Shown here: positions 25,456 to 36,600 of the stretch, piece by piece
Layout of the letters: every line of letters starts with the position of its first letter
Position numbering within the stretch: position 1 is the first letter of the stretch
From: Prostheceraeus crozeri
Taxonomy: Eukaryota; Platyhelminthes; Polycladida; Euryleptidae
DNA: 64,000 nt
Direction: 5' to 3'
Assembly: GCA_907163375.1 (NCBI GenBank)
Contig: CAJQUW010015400.1
Span: 248,001-312,000, forward strand
Notes under the pieces: model-generated
Told to the model about the DNA's origin: nothing
Databases searched by the model: none
Seen by the model: only the letters and a program-made list of their open reading frames with translations
Position numbers and translations under genes: made by a program

Positions 25456-26229
25456 ATCCGATATTGGTTTTCTATACAATTTAATATATATACTAAATAA
25501 TAGGCCTAATATGATAATAGCATAAAATAATATTATTAATTCTTTTTCTTAATACAATTCCGACATGCTCTAATATATTTAATTCTTTCATACTAATTTT
25601 ATTTTAAAACAACATGCACAAATTTTTGGCCCAGCATAAAATAAGCTCAATAAGGTGTACAAAAGAATTATTGTGAAAATGTGTCAAAATGGGTGAATAC
25701 TCAAATGTGGTATTTTGAAGTTTACAATTTATCTAATACCACACTAGATTTCCCAGAGCAGTACCGAAACGTCAAGAAGTCATTGTTTCTTATTTTTCAC
25801 GTTTTTTCAGTCAAGCTTGCATAAAATAATACAAAAAAGACGAGGAACGATGTCTTTAGTCACAAAATTTCCCATGAAGTTGAGACATTTGCTAGTCTTC
25901 TCCAAGATTGTAAATAAAATCACAGATAGGCCTCCCGCAGGATGCACGCCCAACTAATCCGGTGCAGCGCAAAAAAACCACGTCGTCGAATTTTTCGATG
26001 CCAATACTCTTTGCCACTGGAGTGGAACTCGCTACTGAAAAAAGGAAAAAATAATCTCTGAAGGATATCTTCAATATTAGGACTGTGTAGAAGAAGCATT
26101 TAGATAATTATCGCAAAATAGTACGATGTTACTGAAAATGTGTGTGGAATAAAACTCAACTATGAAATTAATGTTTGTTGATGCGAAAATAATGTCATAT
26201 AGGCCTATACTGTCATAAATAATATCACA
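25456..26229. other. AT-rich stretch without recognised genes
   Basis: About 770 bp of AT-rich DNA holds scattered TAGGCCTA-like strings (25501, about 26200). A short minus-strand open frame at 25892-26074 resembles nothing I recognise. No RNA gene, array or clear promoter was seen. Confidence 0.6.
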
Positions 26230-26320
26230 TACAGTCGAAGCTCGTTAATTCGAACACGGATAATTAAGATTTCGGTTAATTATAATTATCACACGGTATT
26301 CAAATATGCACTATATTTAG

Positions 26321-27677
26321 AGTGGCATTATGCTACGAGGCTTCAAGGCCACTTTACAATTTACAATATAAGAAATAGAAATAAAAGAGATACAAAGGAA
26401 AGTCATTTATAGGTAAGATCGATAAGGTATTTCTTCACTTGTTTCTTGAAGGAACGCATATTGTCAATCGCTCGCAAGTTCTGGGGAAGTGAGTTCCAAC
26501 TCCTCGCAGCAGCTACCGGAAATGATCTACCACCAAAAGTTGGGCATCGATAAGATGGGACCGCAATGCAGAATGAATCTGCAGACCGCAATCGGGATCT
26601 TCCAGGCATAGAGGAGACATCCACCAGGGAGCAGCTGAGATAATCAGGAGCACACTCTCGACGACAACAGAAGGTCAGAACTGATAGTCTATAAGCAATA
26701 CGTTGACGAATAGGCAGCCACTGTAATTCATTTAACAAAGGAGTTATTGACGAATAGCGGGAAGTGCCGTAAATCATACGGGCGGCTGCATTTAGCACAG
26801 ATTGTAATCGCTTCACTTGTTGCTCAGGGATTCCATACATGACAGGGATGCAGTAATCCAACTTTGAGATGACCATGGAAGTAATCAATGTCAGGAGTAG
26901 ATCACGTGGGATATAAGGGATTATACTGCGAATCTGGCGCATCATCCCAAAGCACGATGACACACATTTCGAGATATTTAGCTTGAATGAAAGTTCTGAG
27001 TCCAAGAATACTCCAAGACAGCGCACTGAGTTTGATGGAAGGATATGAGAGGATCCTATTCTCAAGGGCGCTGTTGGGACAGAACGCCGACGTTTGCCTG
27101 AGTGACACCATAGAAATTCAGTTTTCTCTGTATTCAATAGAAGACGATTTGCACTGCACCATTGAACAACATCATCTAGACAACATGCCATCTCGGCAGC
27201 TAGATCATCAGTCGCATTTGGCGAACACGCTCCATAAATCTGCACATCATCCGCGTAAATATGCAACTTGAAGTTATGATCACGAACAACATTGATAACT
27301 TCTACCATATACAAAACAAAAAGAAGCGGCCCCATCACTGAGCCTTGAGGAACACCCCAGTTCCACATCATGGAATCGGAAGTTGAAGCGCCTACACGAA
27401 CAGACACTGGTCGATCACTCAAGAATGATTGTATCCATGAAATAACTAGACCAGAAAAACCAAAGGATAGTCTCAGGCGTTGTGTAAGAATTCCATGGTC
27501 AATGGAGTCAAACGCAGCGGTAAGGTCCAAAAAAGCCAAAAGACACAATTCACCATTATCCAATGACGAGAGAATATCCGTGGATAATTTCAGTATCGAT
27601 GTTTCCGTTGAATGATATCTCCGATAAGCCGATTACACGTCAGGAAACAAGTTGTTTGAGAACAAATAAGTTCGGTA
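26321..27677 (-). mobile_element. 5'-truncated L2-type LINE nested in the Tigger-like element
   Basis: This minus-strand LINE fragment comprises the palm-to-C-terminus part of ORF2 and a 3' UTR. It ends in a hairpin-forming segment: AGTGGC (26321-26326) pairs with GCCACT (26348-26353), next to TTGTAAAGTGGCCTTGAAG, the kind of 3' end seen in L2-related LINEs. The 5' end is truncated at about 27677 within the reverse transcriptase, as is usual for LINE copies. The target duplication could not be resolved. Confidence 0.82.
26403..27677 (-). pseudogene. L2-type LINE reverse transcriptase fragment
   Basis: The frame from 27632 down to the stop at 26403 is open and contains SAYRRYHSTET, FLDLTAAFDS (first catalytic Asp), GVPQGS (27356-27339) and YADD (27257-27246). 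A C-terminal region follows with LQWLPIRQRI and ARSWNSLPQNLR, both hallmarks of L2/CR1 ORF2 C-termini. Further upstream the same frame reads NNLFPDV, then a TAA (27635-27633) where relatives have Gln, then SAYRR. This copy is therefore both 5'-truncated and carries one nonsense change. The endonuclease and the N-terminal part of the reverse transcriptase are absent. It is a decayed, immobile copy, older than the full-length LINE at 1184-5148. Confidence 0.88.
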
Positions 27678-27829
27678 TTATTTGTATATTTTGCATATAT
27701 AGGCTGATATTTAATCAAGACTCTTGATAATTGAGAGATCGAAAATCTGGAATGTATGGTCTTAATTAACGAGATTTGACTGTAGCACAATCAGAAATAA
27801 TGATAGAGAATAAATTTTTCAGACAAAAT

Positions 27830-28020
27830 TTTGTACACCATTAGCGGCATGCACATATAAAACGACGCCATGTGACCCAAACACCACAAGAAGAGCTTTT
27901 CTGTACAATAAGCGGCATGCGAAGTAAATGCGGCTGTTAACAACAAAAGAGAGTTACACATTACACTAAGCAAAATAAACTCTTCTACACAGTAAGTGGC
28001 ATGTTGGGCTTGCACAAAAC
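27830..28020. repeat. Three degenerate copies of a TAAGYGGCATG-centred motif
   Basis: Related strings occur near 27835 (TTTTGTACACCATTAGCGGC), 27900 (TTCTGTACAATAAGCGGCAT) and 27985 (TCTTCTACACAGTAAGTGGC), spaced about 67 and 87 bp, with less similar spacer. It looks like an old short tandem duplication. Nothing coding is recognised on either strand. Confidence 0.45.
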
Positions 28021-28151
28021 ACGCCGAAAACAAGACTATGTAATAAGCATACAAAAGCAAAATTTTTCATGCAAAATCAACACGAATTAAACGGCAACAA
28101 TTGTTTACTGCAGCTACTGTAATTTGGCGATGATATATACGTGTACATTAA

Positions 28152-28254
28152 ATGACACTTGCTCTTAACTGAAAGTGCAAATGTAATAAATGAATAAATA
28201 AATTTTATTTTTTTATTTCCTACATTTGCACTTTCAGTTTTGAACAAGTGTCAT
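28152..28254. repeat. Fold-back (long hairpin) element
   Basis: The left arm starts ATGACACTTG, then ACTGAAAGTGCAAATGTA; the right arm is its inverse (TACATTTGCACTTTCAGT, then CAAGTGTCAT). The arms of about 50 bp differ at a few positions and meet at an AT-rich centre near 28200. This is either a miniature fold-back transposon or a hairpin RNA source. No flanking duplication was identified. Confidence 0.7.
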
Positions 28255-29732
28255 TGGCATAACAAGGTTTCAAGAATTCATTTATTCATGATTTCCCGTG
28301 TATGGGGTAAATTGGAAATTCATCAAGGCTAAAATTAAACTTGTATAAAGCTATACAGCAGACTATAGGACTTCATCTATATTCTACAAGGCTATATGGC
28401 TGATATAATACATCACATTAGTTAGACATAGGAATTTTTAAAAGCTTTGAAAAATGGTCGAACATGAATATGAAGTCATTCGTATACATGTACTGCAAGC
28501 GATCTCTACATACATGTAGGCTACAAACAGAGTAGTCACGGTAGTCATGAAATTACTACTAAAAATTATTACTAAAAATTGCTAGATGCCCGAATAATTT
28601 ATAAGGGAATACTTACATGAATACTCATATTCATTCATAATTAAATAAAGCAATTTGATATTGAATTGCAAAGACTATTTAAGCATGTCAGCTATACAGT
28701 ACATGAAGGACTGTTGGAAACAACTGTTAAAATCTTCTAATATACTCACGTCACGTTTTGTGTGGATCATATGTAATTCCATACATAGTGCGATGAAGGA
28801 TGAACGTTGAAACAGCAAAACAAATTTCACAGTACCACAAGAAATAAGATGGCAGCACGTTTCAGTCACTGCACTTGGCACGGTCACTAGAACAAATGCG
28901 TCAATGAAGGAAGAAAATCAGACTCACCTCATTCTTGACGTCATGGCAACGACACAAATGTAGATCCTCGAAACCGATTGTTTTTCATAAAGAAAGACTT
29001 TATCATTAGCGATTTTATTAATGATTTATTAGTTTGTACATACATCTGTAAAAACTTATCAAAGAAGCATACTTTCTGTTAAAAGCAAACTGTCACGTAA
29101 TACTTTCCCTTTGGAGCGATTCCGCTCGCTAAATTTAGGCCAAGTCATCGCAGCGAGATAAGAGAGTAAGGGGAATCACGATATGTGCAGCAGTGAATAA
29201 AAGAGAGTTAACCTTCAGTAGATGATAAAGAAGACACAGATATATAGAGAGAGAATGATCAAATTCCATAACTGCCCAACATTCAATTCTTAAGTAGAGT
29301 TTTTGTGCTTAATGAGTCAATGAAATTTCAATTCTGGTGTGAAATGTGACTGTGAAATACAAATAGGCTGGGAATAGTTCCTAATCAGCACAACCTTTAA
29401 CACTTCAAATCATCCTCAAATAAAACATCATTCAAATCACTATTGATAGATGAGGATTCCGCGTGGTTAATCAATTAATATATATTTTTGGAAATCAGTA
29501 GTTCTGCTATCAATAACATGAATGTTCGTCTACAACTCTACACAAACAAGGGTCTGTCAATAAATCTCCTTCGACATGCTAAAATATATCACGACACTAA
29601 ATACCAGGATTCATCGATAATCAATTGCATTTTCATTAATTAGTCGCAATCATTTGATTGTTGCTGTCAAACGTTGCAATTTTTATTTATTGCCTCTTGC
29701 ATTAAAATTGATCTGCTGATTGATCCAATTCT
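28255..29732. other. Non-repetitive AT-rich stretch, no recognised gene
   Basis: About 1.5 kb without a recognisable transposon or ORF. On the minus strand there are two good splice-donor-like strings, GAG|GTGAGTC (about 28927-28918) and GAC|GTGAGTA (about 28752-28743). The first lies just after an ATG in good context that overlaps a TGACGTCA palindrome. A host exon is possible but unsupported by homology. Confidence 0.4.
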
Positions 29733-29908
29733 ATGGCAAACCAAACTGGTTTCTGGACAACCATTTTTTTCCAGAGAACCGTTTGGTTTCCCAGAAATCC
29801 TTTTGGTTTTCTGGAGAACCAGTTTGGTTTTCCAGAGAACCGTTTGGTTTTCTGGAAATCCGTGTGGTTTTCCGGAAAACAAACTAAAAACCAAAATTTT
29901 TTAGAGTG
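29733..29908. mobile_element. Second palindromic MITE-like element, one recognisable end
   Basis: The same interior as 25250-25455: repeated near-palindromes such as GGTTTTCTGGAGAACC and GGTTTTCCAGAGAACC at about 26-30 bp spacing. The right end is TTTTTTAGAGTG (29897-29908), related to the CACTCTTAAAA terminus. The left terminus is not recognisable, so the copy may be truncated or diverged. The 627-bp satellite begins at its right end. Confidence 0.55.
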
Positions 29909-30191
29909 CAGGCATTACGTTTAATTAAACGACAAGGACTTTAACACAAAAGAAACTTAATACAATACTCTAACTCTTCATTACATTTTATTACACAGTA
30001 GACCTGTAGCTCAAAATAGTTCCTATCGTACTTATTAATCATCAACCACCCTACGTCAAATCGAATTATGAAACAGATGTATCGCCTCTTCATCAACACG
30101 AATTGATTTTACAGCACGATAAATATAAACCACATTGAAATCGGTCATTCAAATTTCCTTAAATACATCACTCTGGTCACTTCCTACTTCC

Positions 30192-30199
30192 TATAAAAG
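30192..30199 (+). promoter_or_regulatory. TATA box in the 627-bp unit (representative)
   Basis: TATAAAAG sits at the start of the invariant core of every 627-bp unit, for example 45585-45592 and 46212-46219. A start about 25-30 bp downstream would fall near 30220. No proximal element could be verified upstream. The neighbouring upstream 170 bp vary between copies. Confidence 0.45.
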
Positions 30200-30219
30200 T
30201 GATATCTGAACCACGCTAC

Positions 30220-30424
30220 AAGACAGACAACTTATCGACGCCTGAAATTCCTGCACCCCGCTTTAGAACCTGTAGCAGCCATCTTGCGCAACCCGCTTTC
30301 AAGTACAACTGTGTAAAATCAGACTTTAAGCAGACTGCATACGTATTAGATAACCAGATGTCAAATGTAAACCGTCGCATTATACTCTATAACAACTTGG
30401 TTAATGATGCAGGGCAGTAATTTT
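30220..30424 (+). ncRNA. Candidate small RNA transcribed from each 627-bp unit (hypothesis)
   Basis: The interval from about 28 bp after TATAAAAG to the first T4 run is roughly 205 nt, has no internal TTTT and is nearly invariant among the 31 units. This is the layout of Pol III type 3 genes (U6, RNase P RNA, 7SK). The sequence matches none of the small RNAs I can recall. An open frame of 73 codons spans the same interval but starts with GTG, has no ATG until codon 54, and its few inter-copy changes are amino-acid changes or frame-breaking indels. An RNA or no product is therefore more likely than a peptide. Confidence 0.2.
30421..30424 (+). terminator. T4 run after the invariant core (possible Pol III terminator)
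   Basis: This is the first TTTT downstream of the TATA box, directly after the TAA/TAG that closes the 73-codon frame. It is present in all units (for example 45814-45817 and 46441-46444). Confidence 0.25.
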
Positions 30425-30604
30425 CATGGCTTATCTTGCACTTCAGAGAAAATGCATATTTCTTGCAGACTTCACGACTTCAGTGAACCCCGGTTTCCAG
30501 TATCGTAGTAAATACAAGAACTCAAATAACAAACGCAGGCATTACGTTTAATTAAACGACAAGGACTTCAACACAAAAGAAACTTAATACAATACTCTAA
30601 CTCT

Positions 30605-33600
30605 GGATTATAGTAATAACAATCTTGATTATAGTTTAGAGTTTAAACTAATTAACCCTATGTATTTGACCTATTGGTTAGCGTATAACGTTTTAATTCT
30701 TACCATAGTACGTATAGAGTTGAAGGTGGTCTCGTTCCCCGCCTCTGTACCTCTGCTAGCAGGATTAAGAGTCCTTATGCGTGAACTAATGGCGTTTATT
30801 TTAATGTTTATTCTGATTTGAATAACTGATTAATAACGATTAATTTGATGGCATTTTTTTAATATATATTTATTGTCGCAGCTTTCATTTTATAAATTAT
30901 TAACTGTGGATTGAGGCTGCCTTTGTGCAGGGTCCCGCTAGGGTGGGTTTGAGTGTTCAGAGGTGAGGGACCGAAACACGATCGCCCTACCCTAGTCTCT
31001 GCTGATGACCTCAGGAGTTCAAGGTTAATATTTAAGTTCCAATCTTGATTATAGTTTAGAGTTTAAACTAATTAACCCTATGTATTTGACCTATTGGTTA
31101 GCGTATAACGTTTTAATTGTTACCATAGTACGTATAGAGTTGAAGGTGGTCTCGTTCCCCGCCTCTGTACCTCTGCTAGCAGGATTAAGAGTCCTTATGC
31201 GTGAACTAATGGCGTTTATTTTAATGTTTATTCTGATTTGAATAACTGATTAATAACGATTAATTTGATGGCATTTTTTTTTATATTTATTGTCGCAGCT
31301 TTCATTTTATAAATTATTAACTGTGGATTGAGGCTGCCTTTGTGCAGGGTCCCGCTAGGGTGGGTTTGAGTGTTCAGAGGTGAGGGACCGAAACACGATC
31401 GCCCTACCCTAGTCTCTGCTGATGACCTCAGGAGTTCAAGGTTAATATTTAAGTTCCAATCTTGATTATAGTTTAGAGTTTAAACTAATTAACCCTATGT
31501 ATTTGACCTACTGGTTAGCGTATAACGTTTTAATTGTTACCATAGTACGTATAGAGTTGAAGGTGGTCTCGTTCCCCGCCTCTGTACCTCTGCTAGCAGG
31601 ATTAAGAGTCCTTATGCGTGAACTAATGGCGTTTATTTTAATGTTTATTCTGATTTGAATAACTGATTAATAACGATTAATTTGATGGCATTTTTTTAAT
31701 ATATATTTATTGTCGCAGCTTTCATTTTATAAATTATTAACTGTGGATTGAGGCTGCCTTTGTGCAGGGTCCCGCTAGGGTGGGTTTGAGTGTTCAGAGG
31801 TGAGGGACCGAAACACGATCGCCCTACCCTAGTCTCTGCTGATGACCTCAGGAGTTCAAGGTTAATATTTAAGTTCCAATCTTGATTATAGTTTAGAGTT
31901 TAAACTAATTAACCCTATGTATTTGACCTATTGGTTAGCGTATAACGTTTTAATTGTTACCATAGTACGTATAGAGTTGAAGGTGGTCTCGTTCCCCGCC
32001 TCTGTACCGCTGCTAGCAGGATTAAGAGTCCTTATGCGTGAACTAATGGCGTTTATTTTAATGTTTATTCTGATTTGAATAACTGATTAATAACGATTAA
32101 TTTGATGGCATTTTTTTAATATATATTTATTGTCGCAGCTTTCATTTTATAAATTATTAACTGTGGATTGAGGCTGCCTTTGTGCAGGGTCCCGCTAGGG
32201 TGGGTTTGAGTGTTCAGAGGTGAGGGACCGAAACACGATCGCCCTACCCTAGTCTCTGCTGATGACCTCAGGAGTTCAAGGTTAATATTTAAGTTCCAAT
32301 CTTGATTATAGTTTAGAGTTTAAACTAATTAACCCTATGTATTTGACCTATTGGTTAGCGTATAACGTTTTAATTGTTACCATAGTACGTATAGAGTTGA
32401 AGGTGGTCTCGTTCCCCGCCTCTGTACCTCTGCTAGCAGGATTAAGAGTCCTTATGCGTGAACTAATGGCGTTTATTTTAATGTTTATTCTGATTTGAAT
32501 AACTGATTAATAACGATTAATTTGATGGCATTTTTTTAATATATATTTATTGTCGCAGCTTTCATTTTATAAATTATTAACTGTGGATTGAGGCTGCCTT
32601 TGTGCAGGGTCCCGCTAGGGTGGGTTTGAGTGTTCAGAGGTGAGGGACCGAAACACGATCGCCCTACCCTAGTCTCTGCTGATGACCTCAGGAGTTCAAG
32701 GTTAATATTTAAGTTCCAATCTTGATTATAGTTTAGAGTTTAAACTAATTAACCCTATGTATTTGACCTATTGGTTAGCGTATAACGTTTTAATTCTTAC
32801 CATAGTACGTATAGAGTTGAAGGTGGTCTCGTTCCCCGCCTCTGTACCTCTGCTAGCAGGATTAAGAGTCCTTATGCGTGAACTAATGGCGTTTATTTTA
32901 ATGTTTATTCTGATTTGAATAACTGATTAATAACGATTAATTTGATGGCATTTTTTTAATATATATTTATTGTCGCAGCTTTCATTTTATAAATTATTAA
33001 CTGTGGATTGAGGCTGCCTTTGTGCAGGGTCCCGCTAGGGTGGGTTTGAGTGTTCAGAGGTGAGGGACCGAAACACGATCGCCCTACCCTAGTCTCTGCT
33101 GATGACCTCAGGAGTTCAAGGTTAATATTTAAGTTCCAATCTTGATTATAGTTTAGAGTTTAAACTAATTAACCCTATGTATTTGACCTATTGGTTAGCG
33201 TATAACGTTTTAATTGTTACCATAGTACGTATAGAGTTGAAGGTGGTCTCGTTCCCCGCCTCTGTACCTCTGCTAGCAGGATTAAGAGTCCTTATGCGTG
33301 AACTAATGGCGTTTATTTTAATGTTTATTCTGATTTGAATAACTGATTAATAACGATTAATTTGATGGCATTTTTTTTAATATATATTTATTGTCGCAGC
33401 TTTCATTTTATAAATTATTAACTGTGGATTGAGGCTGCCTTTGTGCAGGGTCCCGCTAGGGTGGGTTTGAGTGTTCAGAGGTGAGGGACCGAAACACGAT
33501 CGCCCTACCCTAGTCTCTGCTGATGACCTCAGGAGTTCAAGGTTAATATTTAAGTTCCAATCTTGATTATAGTTTAGAGTTTAAACTAATTAACCCTATG

Positions 33601-36600
33601 TATTTGACCTATTGGTTAGCGTATAACGTTTTAATTGTTACCATAGTACGTATAGAGTTGAAGGTGGTCTCGTTCCCCGCCTCTGTACCTCTGCTAGCAG
33701 GATTAAGAGTCCTTATGCGTGAACTAATGGCGTTTATTTTAATGTTTATTCTGATTTGAATAACTGATTAATAACGATTAATTTGATGGCATTTTTTTAA
33801 TATTGTCGCAGCTTTCATTTTATAAATTATTAACTGTGGATTGAGGCTGCCTTTGTGCAGGGTCCCGCTAGGGTGGGTTTGAGTGTTCAGAGGTGAGGGA
33901 CCGAAACACGATCGCCCTACCCTAGTCTCTGCTGATGACCTCAGGAGTTCAAGGTTAATATTTAAGTTCCAATCTTGATTATAGTTTAGAGTTTAAACTA
34001 ATTAACCCTATGTATTTGACCTATTGGTTAGCGTATAACGTTTTAATTGTTACCATAGTACGTATAGAGTTGAAGGTGGTCTCGTTCCCCGCCTCTGTAC
34101 CTCTGCTAGCAGGATTAAGAGTCCTTATGCGTGAACTAATGGCGTTTATTTTAATGTTTATTCTGATTTGAATAACTGATTAATAACGATTAATTTGATG
34201 GCATTTTTTTAATATATATTTATTGTCGCAGCTTTCATTTTATAAATTATTAACTGTGGATTGAGGCTGCCTTTGTGCAGGGTCCCGCTAGGGTGGGTTT
34301 GAGTGTTCAGAGGTGAGGGACCGAAACACGATCGCCCTACCCTAGTCTCTGCTGATGACCTCAGGAGTTCAAGGTTAATATTTAAGTTCCAATCTTGATT
34401 ATAGTTTAGAGTTTAAACTAATTAACCCTATGTATTTGACCTATTGGTTAGCGTATAACGTTTTAATTGTTACCATAGTACGTATAGAGTTGAAGGTGGT
34501 CTCGTTCCCCGCCTCTGTACCTCTGCTAGCAGGATTAAGAGTCCTTATGCGTGAACTAATGGCGTTTATTTTAATGTTTATTCTGATTTGAATAACTGAT
34601 TAATAACGATTAATTTGATGGCATTTTTTTAATATATATTTATTGTCGCAGCTTTCATTTTATAAATTATTAACTGTGGATTGAGGCTGCCTTTGTGCAG
34701 GGTCCCGCTAGGGTGGGTTTGAGTGTTCAGAGGTGAGGGACCGAAACACGATCGCCCTACCCTAGTCTCTGCTGATGACCTCAGGAGTTCAAGGTTAATA
34801 TTTAAGTTCCAATCTTGATTATAGTTTATAGTTTAAACTAATTAACCCTATGTATTTGACCTATTGGTTAGCGTATAACGTTTTAATTGTTACCATAGTA
34901 CGTATAGAGTTGAAGGTGGTCTCGTTCCCCGCCTCTGTACCTCTGCTAGCAGGATTAAGAGTCCTTATGCGTGAACTAATGGCGTTTATTTTAATGTTTA
35001 TTCTGATTTGAATAACTGATTAATAACGATTAATTTGATGGCATTTTTTTAATATATATTTATTGTCGCAGCTTTCATTTTATAAATTATTAACTGTGGA
35101 TTGAGGCTGCCTTTGTGCAGGGTCCCGCTAGGGTGGGTTTGAGTGTTCAGAGGTGAGGGACCGAAACACGATCGCCCTACCCTAGTCTCTGCTGATGACC
35201 TCAGGAGTTCAAGGTTAATATTTAAGTTCCAATCTTGATTATAGTTTAGAGTTTAAACTAATTAACCCTATGTATTTGACCTATTGGTTAGCGTATAACG
35301 TTTTAATTGTTACCATAGTACGTATAGAGTTGAAGGTGGTCTCGTTCCCCGCCTCTGTACCTCTGCTAGCTGGATTAAGAGTCCTTATGCGTGAACTAAT
35401 GGCGTTTATTTTAATGTTTATTCTGATTTGAATAACTGATTAATAACGATTAATTTGATGGCATTTTTTTAATATATATTTATTGTCGCAGCTTTCATTT
35501 TATAAATTATTAACTGTGGATTGAGGCTGCCTTTGTGCAGGGTCCCGCTAGGGTGGGTTTGAGTGTTCAGAGGTGAGGGACCGAAACACGATCGCCCTAC
35601 CCTAGTCTCTGCTGATGACCTCAGGAGTTCAAGGTTAATATTTAAGTTCCAATCTTGATTATAGTTTAGAGTTTAAACTAATTAACCCCATGTATTTGAC
35701 CTATTGGTTAGCGTATAACGTTTTAATTCTTACCATAGTACGTATAGAGTTGAAGGTGGTCTCGTTCCCCGCCTCTGTACCTCTGCTAGCAGGATTAAGA
35801 GTCCTTATGCGTGAACTAATGGCGTTTATTTTAATGTTTATTCTGATTTGAATAACTGATTAATAACGATTAATTTGATGGCATTTTTTTAATATTGTCG
35901 CAGCTTTCATTTTATAAATTATTAACTGTGGATTGAGGCTGCCTTTGTGCAGGGTCCCGCTAGGGTGGGTTTGAGTGTTCAGAGGTGAGGGACCGAAACA
36001 CGATCGCCCTACCCTAGTCTCTGCTGATGACCTCAGGAGTTCAAGGTTAATATTTAAGTTCCAATCTTGATTATAGTTTAGAGTTTAAACTAATTAACCC
36101 TATGTATTTGACCTATTGGTTAGCGTATAACGTTTTAATTGTTACCATAGTACGTATAGAGTTGAAGGTGGTCTCGTTCCCCGCCTCTGTACCTCTGCTA
36201 GCAGGATTAAGAGTCCTTATGCGTGAACTAATGGCGTTTATTTTAATGTTTATTCTGATTTGAATAACTGATTAATAACGATTAATTTGATGGCATTTTT
36301 TTAATATTGTCGCAGCTTTCATTTTATAAATTATTAACTGTGGATTGAGGCTGCCTTTGTGCAGGGTCCCGCTAGGGTGGGTTTGAGTGTTCAGAGGTGA
36401 GGGACCGAAACACGATCGCCCTACCCTAGTCTCTGCTGATGACCTCAGGAGTTCAAGGTTAATATTTAAGTTCCAATCTTGATTATAGTTTAGAGTTTAA
36501 ACTAATTAACCCTATGTATTTGACCTATTGGTTAGCGTATAACGTTTTAATTGTTACCATAGTACGTATAGAGTTGAAGGTGGTCTCGTTCCCCGCCTCT

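Larger units (their letters stand above)
26232..27782. mobile_element. pogo/Tigger-like DNA transposon, non-autonomous, split by a LINE
   Basis: The left end CAGTCGAAGCTCGTTAATTC and right end (inverse) CAGTCAAATCTCGTTAATTA are typical pogo/Tigger termini. Similarity between the two ends continues in patches for at least 60 bp. TA flanks both ends (26230-26231 and 27783-27784). Only about 90 bp on the left (26232-26320) and about 105 bp on the right (27678-27782) belong to it; the middle is an L2-type LINE. No transposase remains visible. Confidence 0.75.
29908..30604 (+). repeat. 627-bp satellite: first complete unit plus 72 bp of the next
   Basis: One unit runs 29908-30532 (slightly short of 627 bp here) and a second begins at 30533 with GCAGGCATTACGTTTAATTA. 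It stops after AATACTCTAACTCT at 30604, where a different satellite begins. The rest of that unit starts at 45371. This outermost unit carries its own variants (for example AATGTAAACC where others have AATATAGACC). Each unit holds a TATA box, an almost invariant core and a T4 run. Confidence 0.93.

Noticed and set aside
25892-26074. 60-codon minus-strand frame
   Set aside because: Short, no recognisable domain, no supporting signals; likely chance.
27680-27760. Extension of the L2-type LINE to 27760 (SISQLSRVLIKY on minus resembles RT motif 1)
   Set aside because: The same bases align better as the inner part of the Tigger-like right terminal repeat, so the LINE boundary is placed near 27677.
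27791-28060. 89-codon hydrophobic minus-strand frame
   Set aside because: It overlaps the degenerate TAAGYGGCATG repeats; the hydrophobic composition reflects AT/CA-rich DNA.
28675-28887. 70-codon minus-strand frame
   Set aside because: No homology recognised. Internal donor-like strings make it no more than a speculative exon.
30930-30995. HDV-like ribozyme in the 420-bp satellite
   Set aside because: Only the two crossing stems are visible. No P4-like hairpin and no plausible catalytic-C junction were found.
30961-31020. Hammerhead ribozyme in the 420-bp satellite (GAAAC and CTGATGA both present)
   Set aside because: The sequences flanking the two core strings do not pair to form stem II, and no suitable stem I was found.
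31000-31040. tRNA-type B box (GGAGTTCAAGG) making the 420-bp unit SINE-like
   Set aside because: It matches the consensus only partly, and no A box lies at a suitable distance upstream.
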